A stretch of 64,000 bases of DNA from Streptomyces fragilis (GCF_003112515.1 NZ_BEVZ01000002.1:992001-1056000); one strand, 5' to 3'; shown: positions 25,137 through 33,760, numbered from the stretch's first letter. Notes: generated by a model not told the origin, from the sequence alone. Translations and numbers: made by a program.

Positions 25137-26014
25137 GAGCACAGCTCCCCACCGCGGGCCGAGGAGCCCAGCCACGCCGCCATCTCTGCGGCGGCCGGCC
25201 GGTGCGACGGAACCGGGCTCAGCGCCGCCTCCAGCACCGCACCGATCTGCCCGGGAACCCGGAACCGACGCCGAACCCCGGCGGCGATGGCCGAACGCTG
25301 CTCGACACGGGCGATGTCGTCCTCCCGCGGCCACGGCATGTCGATCACCGTGCGTCCCGTGAACGCCATCACGCAGGACGCCGCCAGGGACCACACGTCG
25401 CTGCTCGTGCTCGGCACCGGACGCCGCCCTGCCAGCACGGCAGCCGCGATCTCCGGCGGCTCGTACAGCACGGACTGACCCGGATGCGGAAAGTCGACCG
25501 GCGGTCTGCGCAGGCCCCGCAGTGGCTGCGCGAGAGCGAGATCTATCAACACGTCCGGCTGCCCGGGCGGGGTGAGGATGACGTGGTCCGGCTGCAGATC
25601 ACCGTGCACCCAACCCGCTTCGTGCAGCGCGGCGAGAGCCGCCGCCGCGCGGAACGCCGACTCCCGCACCACCTCGTACGGGCTGTCCGGCGTGAGCGCC
25701 TCGTCGAGGCGGCGCCCCTCGTGCCAGTCCTGGACGTGCCAGGTCCCGGCGTCGGTCGTCCCGTCCACGGCCCAGCGCCCCAGCGCGCGCAGCACCTGCG
25801 CCTCCCTGACCGGCGCGAGAGCTACCCACCGGTTCGTCCCCCAGGCAGTTCCGGACTTCACGGCGACCTGGCGCTCGCCCAGGCGGGCGCGGACGACACG
25901 GGATCCGCCCCGGTCATGAACCAGGACCGGATCGGACAAGGGGAAGTCGGGATGGTCGATCACGGCCTCGAGCCGGGCGGGTCCGAGACCGTCGCGGATA
26001 GGTAAGCGAAGCAC
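25133..26014 (-). CDS. Protein-kinase-like protein
   Basis: 293 residues with a compact kinase fold: RQVAVKSG supplies the ATP-binding Lys, HGDLQPDHVIL the catalytic loop (HxDxxxxH instead of N), and LIDLALAQP replaces DFG while keeping the Asp. SSDVWSLAASCVMAFTG matches the conserved DVWSLG region of Ser/Thr kinases. It has no membrane segment or sensor domain. It could phosphorylate a protein or a small molecule. GTG start at 26014. It is the first of the ten overlapping or closely spaced genes running left to 14977. Confidence 0.7.
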   Translation of the reverse strand: MLRLPIRDGLGPARLEAVIDHPDFPLSDPVLVHDRGGSRVVRARLGERQVAVKSGTAWGTNRWVALAPVREAQVLRALGRWAVDGTTDAGTWHVQDWHEGRRLDEALTPDSPYEVVRESAFRAAAALAALHEAGWVHGDLQPDHVILTPPGQPDVLIDLALAQPLRGLRRPPVDFPHPGQSVLYEPPEIAAAVLAGRRPVPSTSSDVWSLAASCVMAFTGRTVIDMPWPREDDIARVEQRSAIAAGVRRRFRVPGQIGAVLEAALSPVPSHRPAAAEMAAWLGSSARGGELCS

Positions 26015-26092
26015 GAAGGAGTTCCTGTCTCGATGGATGTACCGGGAAGAAGATCAACCTGCAGCGTGGGCCGGTGGGCCCGCGTCTCGCGG

Positions 26093-26623
26093 CTACGTCC
26101 GCGGAACACTGGCGGCGATGATCAGGACGGTCAGCGCGAGGACGAAGACGACCCCGCGCACCACGTCGCGGCTCAACCGCCAAGGCCGGTGCTCGACCGG
26201 CGTGACCGCCTCCGTGCGGCGAGCCACCTCGGCCAGCTCCCGTACCGCCTCGGCCAGCCGGCGCAGATGTACACGGCTGGGAACGAAGCCTGCCGGAGGA
26301 GGAGCCGTGCTCAGCAGCTGCGCGCGGACCAGGACTGGGCCACCGCCCACGACGGCGGCCCCGAGCTCGGCGACGTGGCCGCGGAGGCGGGCCATCAGGT
26401 CGTGCACGTCCTGGTCGGTGTCCGGCAGCGGCGAGTCGTCGTCGAGCACCAGGGCGACGGTCTCCAGGGCGGTGGTCGCTACGTCCCGCTGGACCGCGTG
26501 CGTGGTCCGACGGCCGTCGTGCCGCTCCGCGAGCACCTTGCGGACCGTGCGAGCGACAGGACTCGCGGACGAGGAGAACACCGTGAACTCCCGAGCTGTT
26601 GACGTTGAAGTCGTTCGCGGCAT
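26093..26623 (-). CDS. Hypothetical protein with a C-terminal membrane anchor
   Basis: 176 residues. A helical middle part (VHDLMARLRGHVAELGAAV; VHLRRLAEAVRELAEVARRTEAV) recalls the DUF6415 proteins seen near Streptomyces biosynthetic genes, but I am not certain. The C-terminus is one clear transmembrane helix (RGVVFVLALTVLIIAASV). The ATG at 26623 follows GAAGGAG by seven bases. It lies 78 bp upstream of the kinase-like gene in the same direction and could be the first gene of the transcript. Divergent from the TPR regulator at 26771. Confidence 0.55.
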   Translation of the reverse strand: MPRTTSTSTAREFTVFSSSASPVARTVRKVLAERHDGRRTTHAVQRDVATTALETVALVLDDDSPLPDTDQDVHDLMARLRGHVAELGAAVVGGGPVLVRAQLLSTAPPPAGFVPSRVHLRRLAEAVRELAEVARRTEAVTPVEHRPWRLSRDVVRGVVFVLALTVLIIAASVPRT

Positions 26624-26770
26624 CCGAGTACTCCTTCGGCTTCGAGGTGCCAAATGCGTGAGGAGGCAGCTACGTTGAGCGAACCGTGGATTCGGGCCCG
26701 GAGGAACGCTCGCCCGGCCCGCGAGGCTGTCAAAGCCGTCAAAGATCACTTCAGACCCGAGGGACGCTTC

Positions 26771-28159
26771 ATGGCGCGAGCCCGAAACACCGCGCTCGCC
26801 TCGCGACTTGCCGAGGCCGGGTGGTCCCAGGCCGCAGCCGCGGCCGCGTTCGTCCGGGTGGCCAGGGAGAGCGGTGCGAGCGAACTGCTCGGCGTTTCCC
26901 GCTCGCACATCGCCATGTGGATCCAGGGCACCCGGCCGAGTGGGCAGGCGCCGCATATCCTGTGCGAGACGCTGTCCCGCAAGCTCGGCCGTCGGTTGAC
27001 GTGGGAGGAGTTGGGACTTGGTGACGGCCCTGCCGGCCCTGCGCCCAGCGACACCGACTGGAGCGTCGATCCACTGACCGCGCTGGCCGAACTGGGAAGC
27101 GACGACCTCGACATGCACCGACGCAAGCTGCTGGCGACCGCTGCCTACTCCGCTGCCGGGCTGGCCGTCCCGACCGCCACCTGGTGGGCCGACGCTCCGG
27201 CCGCCGCCCAGGCCCGCCAAGCGGTGACACGCAAGACCGTTACGACCGCCGACATCGAGGATCTGCGGACACTGACTACGTTCTTTTCCGCCAGGGATCA
27301 GCAGCGTGGCGGCGCCACCGGCCGCTCGGCCCTCGTCGGTCACCTCCGTGATGAGGCCGCGCCCCTGCTCAGCAGCCGGTTCACGACCGAACGCCTGCGC
27401 CGTGACACGTACTCTGCCGTCGCGGAGATGACCTACCTGGTGGGCTGGATGGCCTTCGACGCTTCCGAGCACCGTGCCGCGCAGCGCTACCTCACCCTCG
27501 CCGCCCGCATCGCCGCCGAAGCCGGGGACGGGCCGCTCACCGGCCACATCCTCCGAGCACTCGCGCACCAAGCCGTTGACCTCGGCCATCCCCGCCAGGC
27601 CCTTGAGTTGGCCGACGCGTCCATGTCCCCGGACCGCTACGGCCAGGCCACCGCACGGGAGAAGGCACTGCTCGCCGTCGTCCACGCCCGGGCCCTGGCA
27701 GCCGGCGGCGACCGCGCCGGCACCCTCGCCGCCATCAACCGAGCCGAGCGGGACCTCTCCCGCGCAGACGCCGAGGAGGAGCCCGGCCGGGTCAGCTTCT
27801 TCCAGGAAGCCTCGCTCGCCCATGAAACCGCCTGCGCGCTGCGGGACCTGGGAATGCCGCGCGATGCCGAGAAGCACTTCCAGCGCAGCGTCGCCACCCG
27901 CCGCCGCCAGCTCTACGCCCGCACCCACAGCGTGACCCTCGGATACCTCGGCGCCGTACAGGTGCAGCAGGGCCACGTCGATGAGGCGTGCGCGACGTGG
28001 AGCCGCGCTCTGGACGCCATGACCGGAGTGCAGTCCGGACGCGCCCGGGATGTCATCGTCCGCATGCGGAGCGACCTGTCTCCCGTGCGCGGCCGCGGCG
28101 GCCGTCACATCGCCGAGCTCGACCGCCGTGCCCGGGAGACGTTGCGAGCCATAAGCTGA
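26771..28159 (+). CDS. Helix-turn-helix/TPR transcriptional regulator
   Basis: 462 residues. The N-terminus (about 1-75) is an XRE-like DNA-binding domain (WSQAAAAAAFVRVARESG; LLGVSRSHIAMWIQGTRPS). Residues about 200-440 are helical repeats of TPR type (YRGYLTLAAR-like units: HRAAQRYLTLAARIAAEAG; MPRDAEKHFQRSVATRRRQL; HVDEACATWSRALDAM). This build is common for Streptomyces regulators linked to biosynthetic clusters, where the TPR part senses a peptide or small molecule. The ATG at 26771 follows GAGGGA. It is divergent from the 26623 gene, so the 147-bp gap probably holds the promoters of both. Confidence 0.75.
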   Translation: MARARNTALASRLAEAGWSQAAAAAAFVRVARESGASELLGVSRSHIAMWIQGTRPSGQAPHILCETLSRKLGRRLTWEELGLGDGPAGPAPSDTDWSVDPLTALAELGSDDLDMHRRKLLATAAYSAAGLAVPTATWWADAPAAAQARQAVTRKTVTTADIEDLRTLTTFFSARDQQRGGATGRSALVGHLRDEAAPLLSSRFTTERLRRDTYSAVAEMTYLVGWMAFDASEHRAAQRYLTLAARIAAEAGDGPLTGHILRALAHQAVDLGHPRQALELADASMSPDRYGQATAREKALLAVVHARALAAGGDRAGTLAAINRAERDLSRADAEEEPGRVSFFQEASLAHETACALRDLGMPRDAEKHFQRSVATRRRQLYARTHSVTLGYLGAVQVQQGHVDEACATWSRALDAMTGVQSGRARDVIVRMRSDLSPVRGRGGRHIAELDRRARETLRAIS

Positions 28160-28234
28160 CGCCCGATCACGGCGATGCCCTGCTGCGGGGCGTCCGGCCG
28201 TGCCGGCAGCCAGAGGGATGGAGAGGGAAGAACG

Positions 28235-28720
28235 GTGCCCAGCTACGAGGTCAGTTCGATCGCCACGGTGGTCGGAGGCCACACCAAGGTCCTGGACGAC
28301 TACCAGGGCGGCGTCCGCTCGATCATCCGGCTCAACGACGAGTACCCGCTGGAGACCCTTCAAGGGATCGAGGAGTTCTCGCACCTCACCGTCACCTGGC
28401 GCTTCCACCGGGCGCGCCCCGAAGACGTACAGATGCACGCCCGCAGCCCGCGCGGTGATGCCCGCTGGCCGGCGACCGGCACCTTCGTGCACCGCAACCA
28501 CCGCCGCCCCAACCAGCTCGCGATCAGCTTCCCGCGCCTGCTCGACGTCGACGGCCGCGATCTCCACGTCACTGACCTCGACGCGGTCGACGGCACCCCC
28601 GTCCTGGATCTCGCCCCGTACTTCCAGCAGATGGGCCCGCGAGGCCCGATCCGCCAGCCGGCCTGGCCCGGCGAGATGCTCGACCCCACCTACTGGAGCG
28701 ACGCCAGCGAGCGCCCGTAG
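28235..28720 (+). CDS. TrmO/TsaA-like SAM-dependent methyltransferase
   Basis: 161 residues matching the TsaA/TrmO domain: SSIATVVGG (start strand), SIIRLNDEYPLETLQGIEEFSHLTVTWRFH, then GTFVHRNHRRPNQLAISFPRLL (family: G-x-F-A-x-R-x-x-x-R-P-N-P-I-G), and LDAVDGTPVLDLAPY. TrmO proteins methylate N6-threonylcarbamoyladenosine in tRNA; some homologues act on small molecules. The GTG at 28235 follows GAGAGGGAAG. It is encoded just after the TPR regulator and beside an operon with another methyltransferase and an SAH-hydrolase-like gene, so a role in the same pathway is plausible. Confidence 0.75.
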   Translation: MPSYEVSSIATVVGGHTKVLDDYQGGVRSIIRLNDEYPLETLQGIEEFSHLTVTWRFHRARPEDVQMHARSPRGDARWPATGTFVHRNHRRPNQLAISFPRLLDVDGRDLHVTDLDAVDGTPVLDLAPYFQQMGPRGPIRQPAWPGEMLDPTYWSDASERP

Positions 28721-28842
28721 TCGTGTCGGGAGTGGCGGGGCGCCCTTCGGACGGCCCCTCTGCGCGTCGACTGCACACGGCATGAAGACTTCCGGTGTCA
28801 CAGGAAGACGGCGGGTTCGACGGTCCTTCGGCGACATGGACA

Positions 28843-29349
28843 TCACGCCGATCGGGGGAGAAGCTCAGCGGACTCCGGGCAACGGAAGACGGCCCAAACG
28901 CCCTTGCCGATGGACCCTTGGGCGCTCTCGCGCGGCGCTGCCGTCCAGTAGTCGGCCACCGCGCCGACGAGCTTCAGACCGCGGCCACATGTGGCGTGCC
29001 GGTCAGGCCGAACCGTCGCCACGGGCGCCCCGCCGGAGTTGTCCGTGACCAGAACACCCAGGGATCTGCCCGGCTTGAGGGCCAGCGCGATGCCGACGTG
29101 CTCGCTGTCGTCCGCCGGCCGGGTCCGGCCATGTACCACCGCGTTGGTGACCAGCTCGCTGACCGCCAGCACGACCCCCTCGGTGAAGTCCCCCGACTCG
29201 GGGAAGCGCCAACCGGAGAGCTGCTGCCGGACGAAGGACCGCGCGTCGCGTACCGACGCCGGCGTGCTCTCGACTTCGATCGCCGCGCGCTCGATTCCCT
29301 GACCATCGGCCAGCTCCGCCAGCACCATGCGGTACGCCGAGGACGTCAT
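28843..29349 (-). CDS. HATPase anti-sigma-factor-like ATP-binding protein
   Basis: 168 residues with a GHKL ATPase fold: VLAVSELVTNAVVHG is the N-box (E-L-x-x-N), LVTDNSGGAP the G1 box, and GRGLKLVGAVADYW the G2 box. The family is the SpoIIAB/RsbW-like kinases, very numerous in Streptomyces, which bind sigma factors or STAS proteins. No partner gene lies adjacent. The ATG at 29349 follows GGGAGGTGG. It converges with the TrmO-like gene and is divergent from the next regulator. Confidence 0.75.
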   Translation of the reverse strand: MTSSAYRMVLAELADGQGIERAAIEVESTPASVRDARSFVRQQLSGWRFPESGDFTEGVVLAVSELVTNAVVHGRTRPADDSEHVGIALALKPGRSLGVLVTDNSGGAPVATVRPDRHATCGRGLKLVGAVADYWTAAPRESAQGSIGKGVWAVFRCPESAELLPRSA

Positions 29350-29516
29350 CGATCCACCTCCCTGTAGGGGACGATCACCGCCTCCCCGCCGCAGGATCCG
29401 ACCGGAGACGACAGCGACCGCAGGCCCGGCGACCGGGCGTTCCACGCACCGGCCGACGAGCGGTTCGTCGGGCTTCTGGGAGCAGCAAGATTCGCCCCAC
29501 CGGTACCGACGAACAA

Positions 29517-29595
29517 CAGTCACCCTTCGCCGATCAGTCACTTCTCGCCCGCAGGTGACTGATCCGGTCACCGAGCCGTCGAATCAGTCACTGAT
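29517..29595. promoter_or_regulatory. Cluster of CAGTCAC / GTGACTG operator-like repeats
   Basis: CAGTCAC occurs at 29517-29523. GATCAGTCAC (29532-29541) pairs with the inverted GTGACTGATC (29555-29564). ATCAGTCACTGAT (29583-29595) is a perfect 13-bp palindrome about a central C. The cluster lies between a leftward HATPase gene and the rightward HTH/TPR gene, upstream of its TTG at 29666. Probably binding sites for that regulator. The rest of the 316-bp gap (29350-29665) shows nothing else certain. Confidence 0.6.
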
Positions 29596-29665
29596 CCCGC
29601 CGATGGGGGAGTGCCCGCCCGCTACGCTGCCGGGAGTACGAGCAGGGCGACTTGGAGGAGGTGCC

Positions 29666-31078
29666 TTGGACGACAAGCCGCACCGTCCGTCCTGCGCTCA
29701 GCGGTTACGCGAGGACGCCGCCGTCCGCGGAGAGCCTGTCCAGGAAACCGCCCACCGGATCCACACCCACTGCGGTGTGACGCTGCTCCGCGCCCATCGC
29801 CTGGCGCGAGGGCTGACCCTGCAGGAGGCCGCCGACGGCCTCAACGCCCTCGGAGTGCGGTACGAAACAGCACCCCGGGCGGACGGTGACCAACTGGGGC
29901 ACTGGGAGAAGGGCCGGCAGCCCCGACCGGCCACCGTGGACCTGCTGTGCGAGTTCTACGCGACCACGGCCCAGGACCTAGGTCTGCGCGGAAGCAGCCA
30001 GCCCTCCTCGGCCGAAGCGTCAGCGACTCAGGAGAGGGTACCGGCGCGGAGATCCCCGCAGACCACCCCCGCGGTCTCCCCGCGACGGGTGGCGGACACG
30101 GTTCCTCTCTCGTTCGAGCAGCAGATTGACGCCGCCCGGCGCTCGGTCGACCGCACCCTCGCGGTGGGCACCGTGACGCCCACCCAGCTCGACCTGCTCG
30201 ACGAGCAACTGCTGTGGGCCCGCGAACAGTACGTCTACACGCCGCCCGCGCCGATGATCGAGATTCTGCTGGGCCACCTGTCCGAGGTTGAGGACCTGGC
30301 CGCCCACCGACAGCCGGCCTCTGTACAGGTCCGGCTCGCCGAACTCACGGCGATGATCGCCACTCTGATCGCCGACGCCCTGATGAAACTCGGGCACCTC
30401 CGCCAGTCACAATCCTGGTACGCCACCGCTCGCAACGCGGCCGACGACAGTGGAAACACCGAGCTGCGTGCCCGAGTCCGCGCCCAGGCCGCCATGCTCC
30501 CGTACCACTACGGCCCTATCGAAGCCGCGGTCGCGCTCTCCAGGGAGGCCCGGATCCTCTGCCGCAACCGGCCCACCGCCACCGCCGCCTTCGCCTCTGC
30601 CGCCGAAGCACGGGCCCTCGCGAAGCTCGGCCACGCCGAAGGAGCGGAAACCGCCCTCCGGCAGGCCACGGAGATCTTCGAACGAAGCCACGCCCGAACG
30701 GACACGGGCAACGACGCCTTCGCCTTTCCCGAGCGGCGCCTTCTCCTCTACATGAGCGGCACACTCACCGCTCTCCGGCGGACCGCCGAAGCCCGACGTG
30801 TCCAAGAGAGCGCGCTCGCCCTGTACCCGGAAAAGACCGGCATCGACCCAGCCCTGCTCCACTTCGAGGCGGCCCTCTGCCTCGCCCACGAACACAGCAC
30901 CGAGGAAGCATGCCAACTGGCGGCCGCCACGTTCCTACGGACGGAATCGGCGCATCGGACCCCCATCGTCGAGGAACGAGCGCGGGAGGTCGTCGAAGTC
31001 CTGCCGCCCCGCGTTCGCGGCAGCCGCGCGGCGCGGGAACTCCGCGAGATTCTCGCCCTTCCACCCGGCCAGATGTGA
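29666..31078 (+). CDS. HTH/TPR transcriptional regulator
   Basis: 470 residues. An XRE-type domain at about 20-100 (HTHCGVTLLRAHRLARGLTLQEAADGL; HWEKGRQPRPATVDLLCEFY) is followed by a Ser/Pro linker and a helical TPR-like C-terminal half (YATARNAADDSGNTELRARVRAQAAM; ALAKLGHAEGAETALRQATEIFERS). The TTG at 29666 follows GGAGGAGGTG; an in-frame ATG at 29603 lacks such a site and overlaps the likely promoter. Its stop overlaps a possible GTG start of the phosphotransferase gene, suggesting that the regulator and the enzyme are expressed together. Confidence 0.7.
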   Translation: MDDKPHRPSCAQRLREDAAVRGEPVQETAHRIHTHCGVTLLRAHRLARGLTLQEAADGLNALGVRYETAPRADGDQLGHWEKGRQPRPATVDLLCEFYATTAQDLGLRGSSQPSSAEASATQERVPARRSPQTTPAVSPRRVADTVPLSFEQQIDAARRSVDRTLAVGTVTPTQLDLLDEQLLWAREQYVYTPPAPMIEILLGHLSEVEDLAAHRQPASVQVRLAELTAMIATLIADALMKLGHLRQSQSWYATARNAADDSGNTELRARVRAQAAMLPYHYGPIEAAVALSREARILCRNRPTATAAFASAAEARALAKLGHAEGAETALRQATEIFERSHARTDTGNDAFAFPERRLLLYMSGTLTALRRTAEARRVQESALALYPEKTGIDPALLHFEAALCLAHEHSTEEACQLAAATFLRTESAHRTPIVEERAREVVEVLPPRVRGSRAARELREILALPPGQM

Positions 31079-31110
31079 CACTCGGCCACGTATCCGCGAG
31101 CCTGGAACGC

Positions 31111-32016
31111 ATGAGAGAGATGGCACCAGCCCCCGGCGGCTACAACGAGCCCGAGATGCACCTGATCCTGGAACGGGCGTGTGCCACCGCCGGCCTCGAC
31201 AGCCGGGGCTCCCGCCTCCTCCGCGGCCACACCAACGCGGTCGTGCTGCTGGAGAAGGAACAGGTCGTCGCGAAAATCGCCCGCAAGGGCTCCCGCGTCG
31301 AAGATGTGACTCGCAAGGTCGAGTTCGTCAGACGACTGATGGCCACCGGTTTCCCCACCGTCCCGCTCCACCCCGTCGACCAACCCGTCCTCGTCGACGG
31401 CCACGCGGTCACCTTCTGGACCTACCTGCCCCAGCCCGAGCAGCCCGTCGAGGCCGAGCAACTGGCCCAGCCCCTCCGCGAACTCCACGCCCTGCCCCTG
31501 CCGCCTCTCGGCTTCCCCGAGCACGACAACGTCGCAGCCATCCGATGTTCCCTGTCCGCCATAACCTGCCTGCCCCCGGACGCCATCCGGTTCATGGAAG
31601 CGCAGACGGACCGCCTCGCAGCCGAACTCCGGGACATCCGCTTCCCCCTGGCGCCCGGGCTGATCCAAGGCGACCCCCAGCACCGGAACGCCCTCCACGC
31701 CCCGGACGGCAGGGCGGTGCTATGCGACTGGGACACGGTCGCCTACGGCCAACCCGAATGGGACCTGGTCACCGTCGAAGTCCACTGCCGCCGCTTCGGT
31801 TACGGGCCGCACCATTACCGCCGCTTCGCCGACGCCTACGGCTGGGACGTCACCTCCTGGCCAGGCTACACCGTCCTCGCCAGCCTGCGCGAACTACGCA
31901 TGATCACTACCAACGCCCGCAAGGTCCACCACGCGCCGACCAGCCTTGTCGAGGTACAGAGGCGGGTGGAGGCCCTAAGGCGGGGCGATCAGGAGTTCCA
32001 GTGGAACATCCTTTGA
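31111..32016 (+). CDS. Phosphotransferase (APH/choline-kinase-like)
   Basis: 301 residues. Kinase-like motifs: VVAKIARKG gives the ATP-binding Lys, LIQGDPQHRNAL the catalytic loop (GDPQHRN for HGDxxxxN), and AVLCDWDTVAYGQPEWDL the metal-binding Asp region. These proteins phosphorylate small hydroxyl or amino compounds; drug resistance cannot be assumed. The start is uncertain. The ATG at 31111 has a poor ribosome site, and a GTG at 31075 overlaps the previous stop as GTGA and would add 12 residues. It is intact, unlike the truncated relative at 12392-13114. Confidence 0.75.
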   Translation: MREMAPAPGGYNEPEMHLILERACATAGLDSRGSRLLRGHTNAVVLLEKEQVVAKIARKGSRVEDVTRKVEFVRRLMATGFPTVPLHPVDQPVLVDGHAVTFWTYLPQPEQPVEAEQLAQPLRELHALPLPPLGFPEHDNVAAIRCSLSAITCLPPDAIRFMEAQTDRLAAELRDIRFPLAPGLIQGDPQHRNALHAPDGRAVLCDWDTVAYGQPEWDLVTVEVHCRRFGYGPHHYRRFADAYGWDVTSWPGYTVLASLRELRMITTNARKVHHAPTSLVEVQRRVEALRRGDQEFQWNIL

Positions 32017-32181
32017 GGGGCTGTCCAATCTGCGGTGGGTCAGCCGGGCTGGCCGACCTCGACCGCGGCCAGGACGCGGAAGAAGGAATAACAGCAAGAT
32101 ACGCGGATTTCTCTGTATGCCGCCCAGTAGGTGGCGGTCACGAGACGGACTCTCGCAGCGCGAGACTTCGGGCAGTTCGTG

Positions 32182-32868
32182 CTACCGCTTGGGAGATGGG
32201 CCGTACTCAGTGGTCGGGGAGGAGAGCCGGGCAGCGGTTGATGCGAGCCAGGCAGCGGGACTGTACGGGGTGGGCGGATCGACCTCCATCCCGAGCTCTG
32301 CGAGACCCAGAGCGATGTCAGTGTCGTCGAGGTTCATCGCCAGCAGCTCGGTGATCTCGCCCACGAGCCTGGCGACCAACTGGCTGTTGGTGGTGCGCCG
32401 GTAGTCGTCCGTCGCCTCCTCATGACTGCCGAACTCGTCGGGCATTTCCTGGGAGTACCAACCGCCAAGGAACTGTCCCAGTTCGGGGAACTGGGCATGC
32501 CATTCCCAGCGAGTCGTCGGTGGGCTGGGAGGAGGGACCTTGCCTTCCATGATGCTCCGCTTGAGGTGGTCGGCGAGGAGGTACAGCCACTGCTGGACAT
32601 CGGGCTCCGGCAGTCCCACGTCGGGCACGGCATAGAACTCGCCGAGACGCATGCGGAGGCGGCCGGGCGGGTTGTCGGCGTATTCACGTAGTTGCCGTTC
32701 CCCGGTAGCGATCGCCCACGGTCGGTTGTGCCACGTGTGCCGGAGGTAGGCGGTGAGCGCGTGGCTGGGTTCGTCGGCGGTGTCGTCAGCGGGTTGGCCG
32801 AGGTAGGCGCGCATCACCTGGTCCAGTTCCCCGAAGCGTCGGTCGTGGTCGAAGGGGTCCAGGGGCAT
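32182..32868 (-). CDS. CdiI_2-type contact-dependent inhibition immunity protein
   Basis: 228 residues. The N-terminal half (DHDRRFGELDQVMRAYLGQPADD; ALTAYLRHTWHNRPWAIATGERQLREYADNPPGRLRMRLGEFYAVPDVGLPE) has the pattern of the CdiI_2 immunity family, which neutralises toxin tips of polymorphic or CDI systems. It directly follows the RNase A-like toxin remnant at 32897-33196 in the same direction. The pair looks like an orphan toxin-immunity cassette. The remnant is truncated while the immunity gene is intact, as expected when immunity is kept for protection. Confidence 0.7.
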   Translation of the reverse strand: MPLDPFDHDRRFGELDQVMRAYLGQPADDTADEPSHALTAYLRHTWHNRPWAIATGERQLREYADNPPGRLRMRLGEFYAVPDVGLPEPDVQQWLYLLADHLKRSIMEGKVPPPSPPTTRWEWHAQFPELGQFLGGWYSQEMPDEFGSHEEATDDYRRTTNSQLVARLVGEITELLAMNLDDTDIALGLAELGMEVDPPTPYSPAAWLASTAARLSSPTTEYGPSPKR

Positions 32869-32896
32869 GAGAGGCACAGCTTTCGGGTCGGCTTGG

Positions 32897-33196
32897 TTAC
32901 AGGTAGACGGGGAAGGTCGAGTGCACGGTGAAGCCGTGCGGCCGGCTCTCGTCCCGCTTGAGGATGACGCGTGCAGCCCGGACCTCAATGGGCTCGCGGC
33001 CTGCCAGCATCATCGCCTGGAGCAGAACCCTGCCCACTGGCTCGTGCCGCGACGGCCAGGACGCCTCGATCGTCAGGCGTGAGCGCGCAGATTGTGCGAG
33101 CCAGCGGTGGATGACCTGTTCGTTGGCGGTCACGACCTGCTGCGTGGCCCACTGGGCGGTCTCACGATCGGGGTAGGTGGCGGAACGGGTGCGCAC
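32897..33196 (-). pseudogene. Truncated RNase A-like toxin tip (orphan module)
   Basis: 99 residues: SATYPDRETAQWATQQVVTANEQVIHRWL, then IEASWPSRHEPVGRVL, RAARVILKRDESRPHGFTVHSTFP. The same order is seen in the last 110 residues of the toxin at 33761-35476 (ASTFTDLASAQ; KIEQWLSR; VRVVLKYKNG; YVVYTSMPEL). The N-terminal HVGK segment, which should carry a catalytic His, is absent in this frame and in the 41 bases upstream. It therefore looks like a displaced, probably inactive toxin tip. A GTG with AAGG six bases upstream could still allow translation. Confidence 0.65.
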
Positions 33197-33237
33197 GGCG
33201 TGCCTTTCTGAAGCGGTTACCGATGGGCCTGTGGGGG

Positions 33238-33741
33238 TCAGTCCTCCTCGAACCGCCAGAGGACGAGGAGCCTCTGGTCTGTCACACCGATGAGGCAGAT
33301 GTCCATGGTCGGCCCGGCGATGGCATCGGCGAAGAAGGCCGTTGCCAGGAAGTCGGCGTCCTTCTCCTCTTCAGCCTCGCCGTGGTTGGTGAAGTACCTG
33401 GCTCCTTCCCCCAGGCATTCGAGAACCTGCCGAAGGCACCTTTCCCGACTGGGGTCCGGCGTTCGAAGGGAGAGAGCGTCGGCGCGAGGGGTCAGGAGAG
33501 ACCCTGCTGAGATGAGGGTCGCCAGCTCCAGGGCTCCGGAGGGGGACAGTACTTCCTGAGTGTGCTCGGCCAGGATTTCCGGTTCGACACTCCGAAGGAC
33601 GGGGTGCTCCCGGACGATTTCCGCAACCGCGTGTGGCCACTCGCCGCCGCGCCAGGATGCCAACGCGGCAAAGCTGTGACGGGCATCGAAGCGTTCGCCG
33701 GCGCAGGGTGGCAGGGGCAGCATCTTCGGCCTCAGAGGCAT
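33238..33741 (-). CDS. Candidate immunity protein for the RNase A-like toxin
   Basis: 167 residues, no recognised family. It is acidic and helical (FAALASWRGGEWPHAVAEIVREHPVL; CLRQVLECLGEGARYFTNHGEAEEEKDADFLATAFFADA). It begins 20 bp after the toxin stop in the same operon, the usual place for the cognate immunity gene. The ATG at 33741 is chosen because further upstream the frame runs through the toxin gene. The function is inferred from position only. Confidence 0.55.
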   Translation of the reverse strand: MPLRPKMLPLPPCAGERFDARHSFAALASWRGGEWPHAVAEIVREHPVLRSVEPEILAEHTQEVLSPSGALELATLISAGSLLTPRADALSLRTPDPSRERCLRQVLECLGEGARYFTNHGEAEEEKDADFLATAFFADAIAGPTMDICLIGVTDQRLLVLWRFEED

Positions 33742-33760
33742 AGGGGGTCTCCGTTGGTGG

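Noticed and set aside
26624..28846. Minus-strand extension upstream of the 26093-26623 gene
   Set aside because: Antisense shadow of the TPR regulator and TrmO-like genes; the ATG at 26623 has a proper ribosome site.
31111..32016. Antibiotic resistance call for the phosphotransferase
   Set aside because: Only general APH-fold motifs are visible; no substrate-specific feature supports a resistance claim.
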